Numbered from the stretch's first letter, positions 1-9,153 are shown. The stretch is DNA of 64,000 nucleotides from Bombella pluederhausensis (GCF_026385525.1 NZ_JANIDY010000001.1:496001-560000), one strand, 5' to 3'. Notes: generated from the sequence alone by a model not told the origin. Numbers and translations: made by a program.

Positions 1-2051
1 CCGGGAACATGGATGAGTTTTATGCTGTTCGTGTTGCTGGTCTGGTCGATCAGCTGCGTGATGGCACTGGGAAGAAAAGCCCCGAAGGTTTGACGCCCGC
101 TCAGCAGCTGGATACGGTGCGGCGTCAGGCATGGCATCTTCAGCAGGAACAGCAGCGCATCTGGGGCGCTATGCTGGACGAGTTGGAAGAGTCTGACATT
201 CTGCTGAAGAATGTCGAGAAGCTACACCATCACGATCAGGAATGGCTGACGACTTATTTCGAAAAGCAGCTTTTCCCCGTCCTCACCCCGCTGACGCTGA
301 ATCCGACTCATCCGCTGCCGTTCATTTTCAGTGGTGGACAGGCTCTGGTGCTCCGCTTGCGGGAGCCGAAGACGAGCCATCACGTTATGGATGGTATGGT
401 GGTTCTGCCCGCACAGCTGCCCCGTTTCATCCGTCTGCCTGACAAACATGACACAATCCGTTTTGTCATGCTGGAAGATGTCATTGCTCATTTTGCAAAG
501 CGTCTTTATCCGGGGCTTCATGCGACCCGTGTGAGCGTGCTGCGCATCGTTCGGGATCTGGATGTTGAGCTTGAGGAAGAAGCCGAAGACCTGCTGAACA
601 CCTTCGAGAAGGCCGTGAAGGAACGCCGGCGTGGCGCCTGCATCCATCTGGAAGTGGATGGTCACCTGCCGAAGCATCTTCTTCGCAAGCTGGGTGTCGC
701 CAAGGATGAGGTGGTTCACCTCTCAACCATGGTTGGCGTTGGCGATGTGAAGCAGCTTATCGTTTCTGACAAGCCGGAACTTCTGTTCAAGCCATATCAT
801 GCCAGCATTCCGCAGCGTGTGCTGAAGCATGATGGTGACTATTTTGCTACGATTCGTGAGCAGGATCTGGTCGTTCATCATCCGTATGAAAGCTTCGACA
901 CGGTCGTTCACTTCCTCCAGCAGGCTGCTCGTGACCCGGATGTTCTGTCCATCAAGCAGTCCATCTACCGTACGTCACATGACAGTCCGATTGTGGATGC
1001 ACTGATTGAAGCTGTTGAAGCTGGTAAGTCTGTCACGGTTGAGGTTGAGCTGCGTGCCCGCTTTGACGAAGAAGCCAATATTCGTCTGGCTCGTGCTCTG
1101 GAGACCAGAGGCGTGCAGGTCGTGTACGGTCTGGCGGCCTATAAGACGCATGCCAAGATGATTCTCGTTGTGCGCCGGGAAGGGGACCATCTTCAGTCCT
1201 ACGCCCATTATGGTACGGGTAACTATCATCCCAGCACCGCCAAGATTTATACCGATATTTCCTACTTCACCTGCAATCCCGTCCTTGTTGACGACTGCGC
1301 CCGGCTATTCAACTGCATCACGGGTGCGGCCGTGCCGGAACTTCATGCGGTGGCTTTCTCCCCGCTTACCATCCGTCCAACGCTGGAAAAACTGGTGCGG
1401 AACGAGATGGATCATGTCCGTGCTGGGCGCCCGGGGCAGATCTGGCTGAAGATGAACAGCCTTGTGGACAGGAAGCTGATCGATCTGCTCTATGAAGCCT
1501 CACAGGCTGGTGTGCAGATTACGGTTGTGGTGCGTGGCATCTGCAGCCTGCGCCCCGGTGTTCCGGGTCTTTCCGAGAGAATTGAAGTACGCTCCATCGT
1601 AGGACGTTATCTGGAACATGCCCGCGTCTTCGCCTTTGGTGATGGTCATGAACTGCCGTCCGATAACGCCAAGCTGTTCATTGCTTCGGCTGACTGGATG
1701 AAGCGGAACATGGACCGCCGCATCGAGGCCATGGTGCCGATTACCGATAAGGACGCCCACGCTCGTATCCTTGGGGAAATCCTGTTCACGAACGTTCATG
1801 ATACGCTTCAGACATGGACAATGCTGCCAAATGGTGGCTGGAAACGTGTCGAACCGGGTCCCACTCCGCTTTCTGCACATAATTATTTTATGGAAAAAGC
1901 ATCTGCTTCAGATAAAGAGGCAGGAGTTCCGGCGAATCCCCAGCCGGACCCCGCAGAAGCTCCGGCGAATCATCAGCCGGTCTCTGAAGATGCTCCGGCA
2001 ATTCCTCAGCCGGACTCCCATGAAGGGGAAGGGCCTGTGAAGGAGGCGTAA
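1..2051 (+). CDS. ppk: Polyphosphate kinase 1, 5'-truncated by window edge
   Basis: Transfers the terminal phosphate of ATP onto long-chain polyphosphate, reversibly. The reading frame is open to base 1, and the first residues (GNMDEF, then VRVAGL) match the early N-terminal region of PPK1, so the true start lies just outside the window. The autophosphorylated histidine sits in YKTHAK near base 1150, followed by the GTGNYHP and YTDISYF block. The second active-site histidine is in YLEHAR near base 1617. The last 40-odd residues are a Pro/Ala/Glu-rich tail with three 11-residue repeats, beyond the usual PPK1 end. ppx starts 3 bases after the stop, with its ribosome-binding site inside this gene's 3' end, so the two are an operon for making and degrading polyphosphate. 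Confidence 0.96.
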   Translation, partial: GNMDEFYAVRVAGLVDQLRDGTGKKSPEGLTPAQQLDTVRRQAWHLQQEQQRIWGAMLDELEESDILLKNVEKLHHHDQEWLTTYFEKQLFPVLTPLTLNPTHPLPFIFSGGQALVLRLREPKTSHHVMDGMVVLPAQLPRFIRLPDKHDTIRFVMLEDVIAHFAKRLYPGLHATRVSVLRIVRDLDVELEEEAEDLLNTFEKAVKERRRGACIHLEVDGHLPKHLLRKLGVAKDEVVHLSTMVGVGDVKQLIVSDKPELLFKPYHASIPQRVLKHDGDYFATIREQDLVVHHPYESFDTVVHFLQQAARDPDVLSIKQSIYRTSHDSPIVDALIEAVEAGKSVTVEVELRARFDEEANIRLARALETRGVQVVYGLAAYKTHAKMILVVRREGDHLQSYAHYGTGNYHPSTAKIYTDISYFTCNPVLVDDCARLFNCITGAAVPELHAVAFSPLTIRPTLEKLVRNEMDHVRAGRPGQIWLKMNSLVDRKLIDLLYEASQAGVQITVVVRGICSLRPGVPGLSERIEVRSIVGRYLEHARVFAFGDGHELPSDNAKLFIASADWMKRNMDRRIEAMVPITDKDAHARILGEILFTNVHDTLQTWTMLPNGGWKRVEPGPTPLSAHNYFMEKASASDKEAGVPANPQPDPAEAPANHQPVSEDAPAIPQPDSHEGEGPVKEA
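1928..2026 (+). repeat. Three 33-bp tandem repeats in the ppk 3' end
   Basis: Units start at about 1928, 1961 and 1994, each beginning TCCGGC. They encode VPANPQPDPAE, APANHQPVSED and APAIPQPDSHE. The copies have diverged but keep a period of exactly 11 codons. They lie past the conserved PPK1 catalytic domain and probably form a disordered tail. Confidence 0.8.
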
Positions 2052-2053
2052 GA

Positions 2054-3565
2054 ATGGTGCATACGGCAGCGAAGTGGGAGGGACGGCAGTCCCGTCGTGC
2101 TGCGATCGTAGACCTTGGCTCAAACTCTGTGAGGATGGTGGTGTATGAGGGCGTAGCCCGTAATCCTGTCCCCATCTTCAATGAGAAAGCTACCCTGCGC
2201 CTTGGCGCAGGGCTTGAGGCCACGGGAATGCTGAGTGAAGAAGGCATAGCCCGTGCTTTGGAGGTGCTCGCCCGCTATCAGGCGATCGGCCAGGCCATGA
2301 AGGTGGAACCTTTTGACGTTCTGGCGACTGCTGCCGTAAGGGATGCTCATAATGGGGCGGACTTTGTTAAGGAGGCCGTAGCCCGTATGCCAGAGGCCCG
2401 CTTTCGTGTGCTGAATGGTGAGGAGGAAGCGGATTATTCTGCTGCTGGTGTGCTCTGTGCCCTGCCCGATGCAGATGGCGTGGTGGCCGATATTGGCGGT
2501 GGCTCGCTTGAGCTGATCCGTGTGAAGAACGGTTCCTATTTTGAGGCTGGAACAACACCGCTTGGGGTTATCCGCCTCAGGGAGCGTTCGGAAGAAGACC
2601 TGGGCAATGCTGGCAAGATTGCCAGAAAGACGCTAGCAGATGTGTCATGGCTGGAGACGGTGGCAGGTAAGCCGCTTTATCTGGTCGGAGGGGCCTTCCG
2701 TGCTCTGGCACGTCTCCACATAGCTCGTATGAATTACCCCCTGAACATGGTTCATCTGTTCCGGCTTAGCCGGGCAGAGGCTGAGGAGATGGTGGAGTGG
2801 ATCATCGGGGCTAGCCGCAAGCAGATGGAAAAGGTCGGCAATGTGCCTCGTAAGAGGATGGTCGATGCTCCTTTTGCTGCTCAGGTTCTTCTGGCCCTTC
2901 TTGAACAGACCGATGCGCAGGAGGTTGTCTTCAGTGCGGAAGGTCTGCGGGAAGGCTGGTACATGCGGGAAGTTGCTGCCTCGGTAGCTGATGAGAACCC
3001 CATGGAAGCTTTGGCTCGAGAGATGGCCGGGCGACTTGGTCGTAACGCCTCTCTGGCAGAACCATTGATTACATGGGTGGCTCCAGTCTTCCTGACTGGG
3101 CTGGACTGGGTAGAGGATTCATTTCTGGCGGCACAGCTTCGGCTGGCCTGCATCATTTCTGATATTGGGTCATATGATCATCCACAATATCGGGCTGAGC
3201 AGACCTACCGGCGTGTTCTGTACTGTCATGGTGTGGGATTCTCGCATGAATCACGGGCCTTCCTCGCTCTCGTGCTGGCCGTGCGGTATGAGGTGAACCG
3301 GGATGACCTCGTGCTTGAGCCATCCCGCTGCCTGCTGAGCAAGGAACGGTTTGAAGCCGCCGTTCAATTAGGGTTGGCTTTGCGTCTGGTCTATACGCTG
3401 TGTGCCGGTACAGAAGTTCTTCTGGAAGGTACGCATCTGGCCATGAAGGATGATAAGCTGGTGCTCAGCCTGCATGGCAGCCGCTTGCGGTCTGGTGGCA
3501 GTGCCATCTCACGTCAGCTTGAGCGTCTGTCTGAAGCGCTCGGTCTTAAACCTTCATTGAGGTAA
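2054..3565 (+). CDS. ppx: Exopolyphosphatase, Ppx/GppA family
   Basis: Releases phosphate from the ends of polyphosphate (or converts pppGpp to ppGpp), opposing the upstream polyphosphate kinase. The sugar-kinase/actin-like fold is marked by the phosphate-1 motif DLGSNSVRM near residues 20-28 and the phosphate-2 motif ADIGGGSLELI near residue 145. At 503 residues it has the longer Ppx form, with a C-terminal HD-like helical region (GVGFSHESRAFLALVLAVRYE). The ATG follows a clear AAGGAGG ribosome-binding site that overlaps the end of ppk, so the two are probably translated together. Ppx and GppA activities cannot be told apart from sequence. Confidence 0.93.
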   Translation: MVHTAAKWEGRQSRRAAIVDLGSNSVRMVVYEGVARNPVPIFNEKATLRLGAGLEATGMLSEEGIARALEVLARYQAIGQAMKVEPFDVLATAAVRDAHNGADFVKEAVARMPEARFRVLNGEEEADYSAAGVLCALPDADGVVADIGGGSLELIRVKNGSYFEAGTTPLGVIRLRERSEEDLGNAGKIARKTLADVSWLETVAGKPLYLVGGAFRALARLHIARMNYPLNMVHLFRLSRAEAEEMVEWIIGASRKQMEKVGNVPRKRMVDAPFAAQVLLALLEQTDAQEVVFSAEGLREGWYMREVAASVADENPMEALAREMAGRLGRNASLAEPLITWVAPVFLTGLDWVEDSFLAAQLRLACIISDIGSYDHPQYRAEQTYRRVLYCHGVGFSHESRAFLALVLAVRYEVNRDDLVLEPSRCLLSKERFEAAVQLGLALRLVYTLCAGTEVLLEGTHLAMKDDKLVLSLHGSRLRSGGSAISRQLERLSEALGLKPSLR

Positions 3566-3570
3566 CGGGC

Positions 3571-4320
3571 GTGTCATCTGGGTGGAAGCAGCACCGTCAT
3601 GGGAGCTGCTTCCATGCACGGCCTGTTATCTTTTCTCTGGTGAGCTGTGTGTTTCTGTTGGCGGTTATCGTGCCGCCTGTCCTATCCAGCTTGCATCATC
3701 AGAGCGGCGCATTATGGCGGGTTGTGGAGCGTTGTGCTCGTACGCCGGATCATAAGCCCTGCAAGATTTATAATCCGCAGAAAGGTTTTGTCCTGTACAA
3801 GGTCAAGGCTGGTAAGGGGCAGTATCTTTTGCTGCCCACTCGGCGGTTGCTGGGCATTGAGGAAGATGCCCTGCTGGAAGCGGACACTCCTAATTATCTT
3901 CAGGCTGCATGGGCTCATCGGGCGCTTGTCGGTGAGGCTTATGGCCGGTTCATCCCGGATGATCGCCTTTCTTTGTCCATCAATTCCCGCACGATACGGA
4001 GTCAGGAACAGTTGCATGTTCATATTGACTGTCTGCGGGCGGATATACGCCAGATACTGAATGGTCTGGAGGGTAAGGGCGAGCAGGGTGAGGTGCTGCT
4101 ACGAGGGCACCAGTATCACTGGCGACTTGTACCATCCCTGACGCCATCGCCGCTTCTGGGAGATTCTTTCTTCCCTGCTGGAGCAGATAGAGCAGAACGT
4201 GGCTATTATGGTCTGGTTGTTGCCCCGTTGCATGGGCACTTCCTGCTGTTGCGTAGTCGTGCTTATGGGTTGAACTGGGGCTTTACTGAGGAATTGCAGG
4301 ACCATCGCTGCACCCTCTGA
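3571..4320 (+). CDS. cdh: CDP-diacylglycerol diphosphatase
   Basis: Predicted to hydrolyse CDP-diacylglycerol to phosphatidate and CMP. The 249-residue protein has an N-terminal membrane anchor (about residues 18-40). Family signatures (PF02611) follow in order: PCKIYNPQKGFVLYK, QYLLLPTRRLLGIE, NYLQAAW, and the HIT-like catalytic stretch SQEQLHVHIDCLR, whose HxH provides the active-site histidines. The start is a GTG 5 bases after the ppx stop with only a weak ribosome-binding site, and no ATG is in frame nearby, so translation probably depends on coupling with ppx. Its place behind two polyphosphate genes is unusual; a functional link is not evident. Confidence 0.85.
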   Translation: MSSGWKQHRHGSCFHARPVIFSLVSCVFLLAVIVPPVLSSLHHQSGALWRVVERCARTPDHKPCKIYNPQKGFVLYKVKAGKGQYLLLPTRRLLGIEEDALLEADTPNYLQAAWAHRALVGEAYGRFIPDDRLSLSINSRTIRSQEQLHVHIDCLRADIRQILNGLEGKGEQGEVLLRGHQYHWRLVPSLTPSPLLGDSFFPAGADRAERGYYGLVVAPLHGHFLLLRSRAYGLNWGFTEELQDHRCTL

Positions 4321-4334
4321 CGCTGGAAGCCACG

Positions 4335-7010
4335 TCAGTGTGGTTGGCGGAGCGGAGCAAGAAGGCGGTTGAGATAGTCCAGCTCACTTTGGGGGCGGGT
4401 ACGGTCAGATGCACGGCGTTGCAGCTCACGCTCAATATCATGGGCACGATTACGCTCATGATCCGGGATATGGGCATCAGAGTCAGGGCTATCATCCATT
4501 TTCCGGCCTAGCGGGTCCTGATTGTCCGGCTGCTTTTCATCTTCATCCTGACTGTCATCATCCTGTCCACTATTCGGGTCATCATCTGGCGAGGCGGAGC
4601 TGGCCCCGTTCTGTTCATCTGGAGAGCTGGAGGAGGATGGGGGTGGAATGAAACCAAGCTTTCCCTTGCTCCCTTTACTGGCCTCAGACTGGTTCTGGCT
4701 CATCTCATGGCGGGACTGGGATAGGTCGTTCAGAACTGTTTGAATGTCTTTGACGCTCTTGTCATCTTGGCGGGTGGCGAGGCTTTTCAGAACCTGCCCC
4801 ATATCTTTCTCTGCTTTCAGAAGGTTGGGCATCTTCTTTTTTGTCAGCGTTTCGCCACGATGGTTGAGCGTTTTGGCTAGAAGGCGCAGAGCATATTGCG
4901 TTGCATGATCCTGCTGGCGATCATCGGCGTGGCGCAGGAGAGCGGTTTGATCAAGCGTTGCGGCCTCGGAGGGCGTATTATTATTCGTGGAGGGAGCAAT
5001 TCCTAGCTGGCTGAGTAGCTCCGCTGTGGACATCTGAGAAACGTCTTTGTGCTGGGTCGTGCTATCCGGGCTGGGCAGTTCGGAGGAGAGGCGTTTTTGT
5101 GCTCTGTTCAGAAGGTCCGTTTCCTGTCGAATAAGGTCCCGCAGGGCGAGGCGCTGCGTGCGGGCTTCTGCCTGTGCCTGCATGGAAGCAGCCAGAGCCT
5201 GCATGTCGGGTAGAGTAGCCTGCCGGAGCTGTTCGGCTGGTTCTACCATATTGCGGAGATGTTCCAGCGCCTGAGCCGTGTGCCCAGCCAGAGCATCAGA
5301 CTGAACCTGCCCGGCAAGGTGAATCCACGGCATGCCTTTCCCGCCCGGCATGGGCATGACCAGCCCGTTCTGGCTCGCCTTCTGGAAGATGAAGGCCATG
5401 TGTCCATCCAGAGCAGTCTTCAGACTTTCGAGCTCGTCATGTAGCGTCTGTTGTTCCGCCGAAGGAGGAGGAGCTGGCTGCTGCCCCAGCGCCAGAAGAT
5501 GCAGCCTGATTGCATTCTGCAAGGCCCGTATATGCAGCATGGAGGCTGCAATTTCCTGACCAGACTGTGAACGGTCTTCTGCATAGAGCGCCATGAACCA
5601 GAGTTGTTCACTCAGGGTGCTGGCTGACATGCCGTTATGGGCGGCTCTCTGGAGAAGAACAAGTGGCAGAGAAAGATCGGTGGGGAGAGGCAGTTCCGTC
5701 AGAAGGCTGAGGCGGTGGGCAATTTGTTGCGGGGTTACCCGCTTCGTAGCGATGTCCAGACGCAGGTCAAGCAAGGCACGGCTAAGCGGCTCGTGGAAAG
5801 GGCGATGGCCAAGCCGGAATGTCTGAGGCTGGGAGCAGCTCTGTTTGCCGGAACCGCTACGGGCACAGAGCGTGCCGACAGCATTAAGGCCAGCAAATGG
5901 GCTATCCGAGAGGTCCAGTCGTGTTTCCCCCTTGGCCTTGGAGGGCTGCTTCTCAAGAGGGAGAGGGACGGTCAGGGTATATGCAGGATCAGGTTGGTGA
6001 GCAGGGGGAATGATAGGCTGTAGCTGGACTTCCAGTGTTGCTACGCCATGTGGTTGGGTAACGGACCATGGGAAGCTGGTGTACCAGCTTTGTGCCTGTG
6101 CACCGGCCTTGCCTGTCCAGTGGACATCCGGTGGTGTGTCGGCGCTGATCTGGAGAGTCCAGCGTCCTAATCTGCGCCCCCTGATGGAAAGGCTTATGGT
6201 ACCGCTCTGTTGCAGCGTGCTTTCAAGCTGCCAGTTCCCATTTTGCAGATGGATCCGTTTGGCATGGGCGGGGCCATGAAGGGAAGGACGCCCCGCAGGC
6301 GCTTCCACAATTACATGAAGCTGGGCACCTTCCGGTAGGGAAAGCGGCGCTTCAGCGCGGGATGTGAGAAAAAGCGGCGGGCCGGGTGCATAGGCTGGCC
6401 GGTCAATCCATGCCTGCATGGCGGGTATGGGCGTGGCGTCATCATCCGTGCCGGGAATGAAACCTGCCTTCAGCCGGAGGCCGGTGTGAGGCCCGGCGAA
6501 ACAGCCAAGAATAAAGAGGCAGAGCACGACCAGAATGCCCGTTATCCGGCCTGGCCAGTGCGGGAAAAGGTGCGGAGGATGAAGCTTGAGCGTCTCCAGC
6601 GAAGCAAGAAGTCTTTGCCGGTGGATGGTCCAGAGCTGATTTTCCCGGTTTTGCTGTGCTTCGGAGAGACCTTCAGGAAGGGCTGGATTGTCTGTCAGGG
6701 TAGCCAATGGAGGGAAACCAAGGCCGGAATCTCGTTCAATCCGTTGGTCGATCTGTTTCAGGGAGGGGCGCTGGAGGTGGTAGATGCGCCGGATCACCCA
6801 GCCGGAGAGGATTCCGAAGCTGGCAAGTTCCAGCAGAACATGAAGCCAGTCTGGTAGAGATTGGGGCAGGTGAAGAAGGGCTGCACATCCCCATAGCCCC
6901 GCCAGCAGAACAGGCCAGCGGACAAAGTGCCAGCATTGTTCCATCCGTAACCGGCGGTAAGCCTGCCGTTTGATACGGGTAAAACGGGGAGGGAGAAGGG
7001 CAGCCTTCAC
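4335..7010 (-). CDS. DUF4175 / TIGR02302 family membrane protein
   Basis: Large protein of unknown function (about 891 residues from this start) belonging to the alphaproteobacterial TIGR02302/DUF4175 family. Two hydrophobic segments lie near residues 25-65 and a third near 165-190. A long, probably periplasmic, beta-rich part follows, then an alpha-helical stretch rich in Gln, Leu and Arg, and an acidic low-complexity C-terminus (Ser, Asp, Glu, Gln) before a final RRASDRTRPQSELDYLNRLL tail. Start choice is uncertain: a GTG at 7010 lies 4 bases past the lysA stop, whereas an ATG at 7064 and a TTG at 7109 would overlap lysA by 50-95 bases. None has a good ribosome-binding site, which suggests coupling to lysA. 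The lysA-TIGR02302 order recurs in Alphaproteobacteria. Confidence 0.85.
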   Translation of the reverse strand: MKAALLPPRFTRIKRQAYRRLRMEQCWHFVRWPVLLAGLWGCAALLHLPQSLPDWLHVLLELASFGILSGWVIRRIYHLQRPSLKQIDQRIERDSGLGFPPLATLTDNPALPEGLSEAQQNRENQLWTIHRQRLLASLETLKLHPPHLFPHWPGRITGILVVLCLFILGCFAGPHTGLRLKAGFIPGTDDDATPIPAMQAWIDRPAYAPGPPLFLTSRAEAPLSLPEGAQLHVIVEAPAGRPSLHGPAHAKRIHLQNGNWQLESTLQQSGTISLSIRGRRLGRWTLQISADTPPDVHWTGKAGAQAQSWYTSFPWSVTQPHGVATLEVQLQPIIPPAHQPDPAYTLTVPLPLEKQPSKAKGETRLDLSDSPFAGLNAVGTLCARSGSGKQSCSQPQTFRLGHRPFHEPLSRALLDLRLDIATKRVTPQQIAHRLSLLTELPLPTDLSLPLVLLQRAAHNGMSASTLSEQLWFMALYAEDRSQSGQEIAASMLHIRALQNAIRLHLLALGQQPAPPPSAEQQTLHDELESLKTALDGHMAFIFQKASQNGLVMPMPGGKGMPWIHLAGQVQSDALAGHTAQALEHLRNMVEPAEQLRQATLPDMQALAASMQAQAEARTQRLALRDLIRQETDLLNRAQKRLSSELPSPDSTTQHKDVSQMSTAELLSQLGIAPSTNNNTPSEAATLDQTALLRHADDRQQDHATQYALRLLAKTLNHRGETLTKKKMPNLLKAEKDMGQVLKSLATRQDDKSVKDIQTVLNDLSQSRHEMSQNQSEASKGSKGKLGFIPPPSSSSSPDEQNGASSASPDDDPNSGQDDDSQDEDEKQPDNQDPLGRKMDDSPDSDAHIPDHERNRAHDIERELQRRASDRTRPQSELDYLNRLLAPLRQPH

Positions 7011-7014
7011 GGTA

Positions 7015-8340
7015 TCAGGTGTGGAGCAGCCAGTCGGGGACGGCTTCCTGTGCGAGGAGCTCATCGAGAGTCTGGCGTTTGCGGATGACTGCCTGTTTCC
7101 CGCCGCCAATCATGACCTGCGCAGCAAGAGGGCGTGAGTTGTAGGTGGAACTCATGACCGTGCCATAGGCTCCCGCATCCAGTAGGGCCACCAGATCGCC
7201 CTTTTTCAGCGGGGGTAGGTGGCGCTGACGGGCGAAGATGTCGCTGCTTTCGCAGATAGGGCCAACCACATCCACGACATCCCCGGCCTCCATGTTTTCA
7301 GGCGTGTGGAGGGGGAGGATACCGTGCCATGAATCATACATAGCGGGGCGGACGAGGTCATTCATTCCAGCATCAATGATGATAAAGCGGCGGGCAGCGT
7401 CTTTCACGTCAATGACACGGGCCAGAAGGACGCCGGAAGGCGCAGCCAACCAGCGGCCCGGCTCGATATGCAGCTGCACATCCAGATCACCCAGCGTCTC
7501 GGCAATGACCTCTGCCAGCATGGAAGGAGGCGGGGCCGTTTCGTCACGATAGGGGATGCCCAGCCCGCCGCCGCAATCAATGTCGCTGATACGCAGCCCA
7601 TCTGCCCGGAGGGTATGGACCAGAGAAGCAATGCGTTCATAGCCTTTGCGGAATGGGCCATCCGTTACCATCTGGCTGCCCAGATGCACGGCGAGGCCGA
7701 CCAGCTCCACACCGCTCATTTCCGTCTGAGTTTTGCGGTAAAGGGCAGGGATGACATCATGAGCGATGCCGAATTTGTCTTCTGCCCGCCCGGTCGTGAT
7801 CTTGCTGTGGGTCTTGGCGTCAATATCTGGATTGACCCGGAAGGCAATGCGGGCACGGCGCTGCATTTTGCGGGCAAGCGCATCAAGACGATGTAGCTCC
7901 TCCACGCTTTCAACATTGATCTGACCGATCTGGTGCTGAACAGCCAGCTCGAGCTCCTCATCCGTCTTGCCGATGCCTGAAAAGACGATGTCCTGTGCTT
8001 TGATACCTGCTGCAAGAGCACGACGCAGCTCACCACCGCTGACGACATCAGCCCCGAAGCCGCACTGTGCCAGAACAGTCAGGCAGGCCTGATGATCCTG
8101 TGCTTTAACAGCAAAATGGCAGTGAACGGGCAGGTTCCGTGCCTTGAAAGCGTCTTTCAGGGTGTTAGCACGGTGGCGTAGCGTATCCGCACTGATGACC
8201 CAGCAGGGGGTACCGTGCTGGCTGGCGATGTCTGTCAGGGAAGTGCCATCCATGACCAGTCCCTTGCTGCCTTCGTAAGACAGATTGGGGTGGTTTTTCA
8301 GGAGGGGCTGGAGGGTCGGATCGGGACGTGTCGAAGTCAT
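7015..8340 (-). CDS. lysA: Diaminopimelate decarboxylase
   Basis: PLP enzyme that decarboxylates meso-diaminopimelate to L-lysine, the last step of lysine synthesis. The 441-residue protein shows the PLP lysine in HFAVKA (about residue 77), HLGSQ, the glycine loop GGGLGIPY, EPGRWL, the cross-subunit CESSD cysteine and the C-terminal DAGAYGTVMSSTYNSRP. The frame is open to a start at 8415, but the conserved N-terminus (MTSTRPDPTLQPLLKN) begins at 8340, and the extra 25 residues look non-coding. It leads the pair with the DUF4175 gene. dapA of the same pathway lies at about 44 kb. Confidence 0.96.
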   Translation of the reverse strand: MTSTRPDPTLQPLLKNHPNLSYEGSKGLVMDGTSLTDIASQHGTPCWVISADTLRHRANTLKDAFKARNLPVHCHFAVKAQDHQACLTVLAQCGFGADVVSGGELRRALAAGIKAQDIVFSGIGKTDEELELAVQHQIGQINVESVEELHRLDALARKMQRRARIAFRVNPDIDAKTHSKITTGRAEDKFGIAHDVIPALYRKTQTEMSGVELVGLAVHLGSQMVTDGPFRKGYERIASLVHTLRADGLRISDIDCGGGLGIPYRDETAPPPSMLAEVIAETLGDLDVQLHIEPGRWLAAPSGVLLARVIDVKDAARRFIIIDAGMNDLVRPAMYDSWHGILPLHTPENMEAGDVVDVVGPICESSDIFARQRHLPPLKKGDLVALLDAGAYGTVMSSTYNSRPLAAQVMIGGGKQAVIRKRQTLDELLAQEAVPDWLLHT

Positions 8341-8491
8341 GAGCGCATGATTACAGATCGGCAGCAGAAATGGAAAGGTGCAACCCGCAGGAAACAGCGC
8401 TGGGCCACCAAACATTTATGACAAAAATCGCTCACCATGTCATAGCCGGAATTGGCTTGTGCAAGGCGGTATAAATTTTCGGGAAGGAGTA

Positions 8492-8568
8492 TGGTGCACC
8501 CGAGAGGACTCGAACCTCTAACCCCCAGATTCGTAGTCTGGTGCTCTATCCAATTGAGCTACGGGTGC
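8492..8568 (-). tRNA. tRNA-Arg(ACG), copy 1
   Basis: On the minus strand the acceptor stem GCACCCG pairs with CGGGTGC, the anticodon loop is CTACGAA (anticodon ACG), and the T-loop is GTTCGAGTC. CCA is encoded. It is 77 nt and identical to the copy at 8598-8674. A34 is expected to be converted to inosine by TadA, reading CGU/CGC/CGA. Confidence 0.95.
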
Positions 8569-8597
8569 AGTACCGGATAACCGGCTATGAAACACTG

Positions 8598-8674
8598 TGG
8601 TGCACCCGAGAGGACTCGAACCTCTAACCCCCAGATTCGTAGTCTGGTGCTCTATCCAATTGAGCTACGGGTGC
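8598..8674 (-). tRNA. tRNA-Arg(ACG), copy 2
   Basis: Identical 77-nt copy of the neighbouring tRNA-Arg(ACG), 29 bases upstream in transcription order, so the two are probably cut from one precursor. CCA is encoded. The copies look like a recent tandem duplication or are kept alike by gene conversion. Confidence 0.95.
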
Positions 8675-8775
8675 GCCGTGTTGAGGAGGCTTCTATCCGG
8701 AATGGGCAGGGGGCGCAACCCCGCTGAAGAAGTTTTTTTTAAATATTTTCCAGCGGGATGCGTTCACAGGGCTGC

Positions 8776-9153
8776 TCAGCGGCGTGTGAGCGAGACATGA
8801 GCACGGCAGCGGGGAGAGGTGTAGGTACCGCCAATAGCCGTACCGACCGGATAGCCGCTGAATGTCTGCCGGTATGGTTTGCCGTTCATGCCTTTATCGA
8901 CCAGCTCTGCGAGATAATGCTGCTGGCCCTTCTCATAGGTGCCCTTTAGCGTGGAGGAGCTCATGCCGGGATTGAAGACAATCTCATGCCCACGGATGCG
9001 CAGGGAGGATACATCACTGGTTGGGCAGATGCCCTGCTCGGTGACGAGCTTGCCCATCCACAGGCCATAGGGATCAGTCGCTGGGTCTGAAACCGAGGAA
9101 CAGGCCCCCAGAGTGCAGAGACCGATGAGACAGGTGAGAAAAGCGGGACGCAT
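8776..9153 (-). CDS. Small putative lipoprotein of unknown function
   Basis: 125-residue protein with a type II signal peptide: Met-Arg, a hydrophobic stretch (FLTCLIGLCTLGAC) and a lipobox LGAC, so Cys18 should be lipidated. The mature part has YGLWMGKLVTEQGICP early and ends RCRAHVSLTRR, with two further cysteines that may form a disulfide. No catalytic motif is recognised. The ATG follows an AGGAA ribosome-binding site. It is divergent from guaA. An inverted repeat (CCCGCTG/CAGCGGG, around 8718-8757) with an A/T-rich loop lies just after the stop and may end transcription. Confidence 0.7.
   Translation of the reverse strand: MRPAFLTCLIGLCTLGACSSVSDPATDPYGLWMGKLVTEQGICPTSDVSSLRIRGHEIVFNPGMSSSTLKGTYEKGQQHYLAELVDKGMNGKPYRQTFSGYPVGTAIGGTYTSPRCRAHVSLTRR

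Noticed and set aside
8492-8674. Direct repeats that could suggest a CRISPR array
   Set aside because: There are only two units and each folds as a complete tRNA; no array of short repeats with unique spacers exists anywhere in the window.
8597-8800. A small ORF beginning MVHPRGLEPLTPRF
   Set aside because: It is the antisense of tRNA-Arg copy 2, a frequent annotation artefact.
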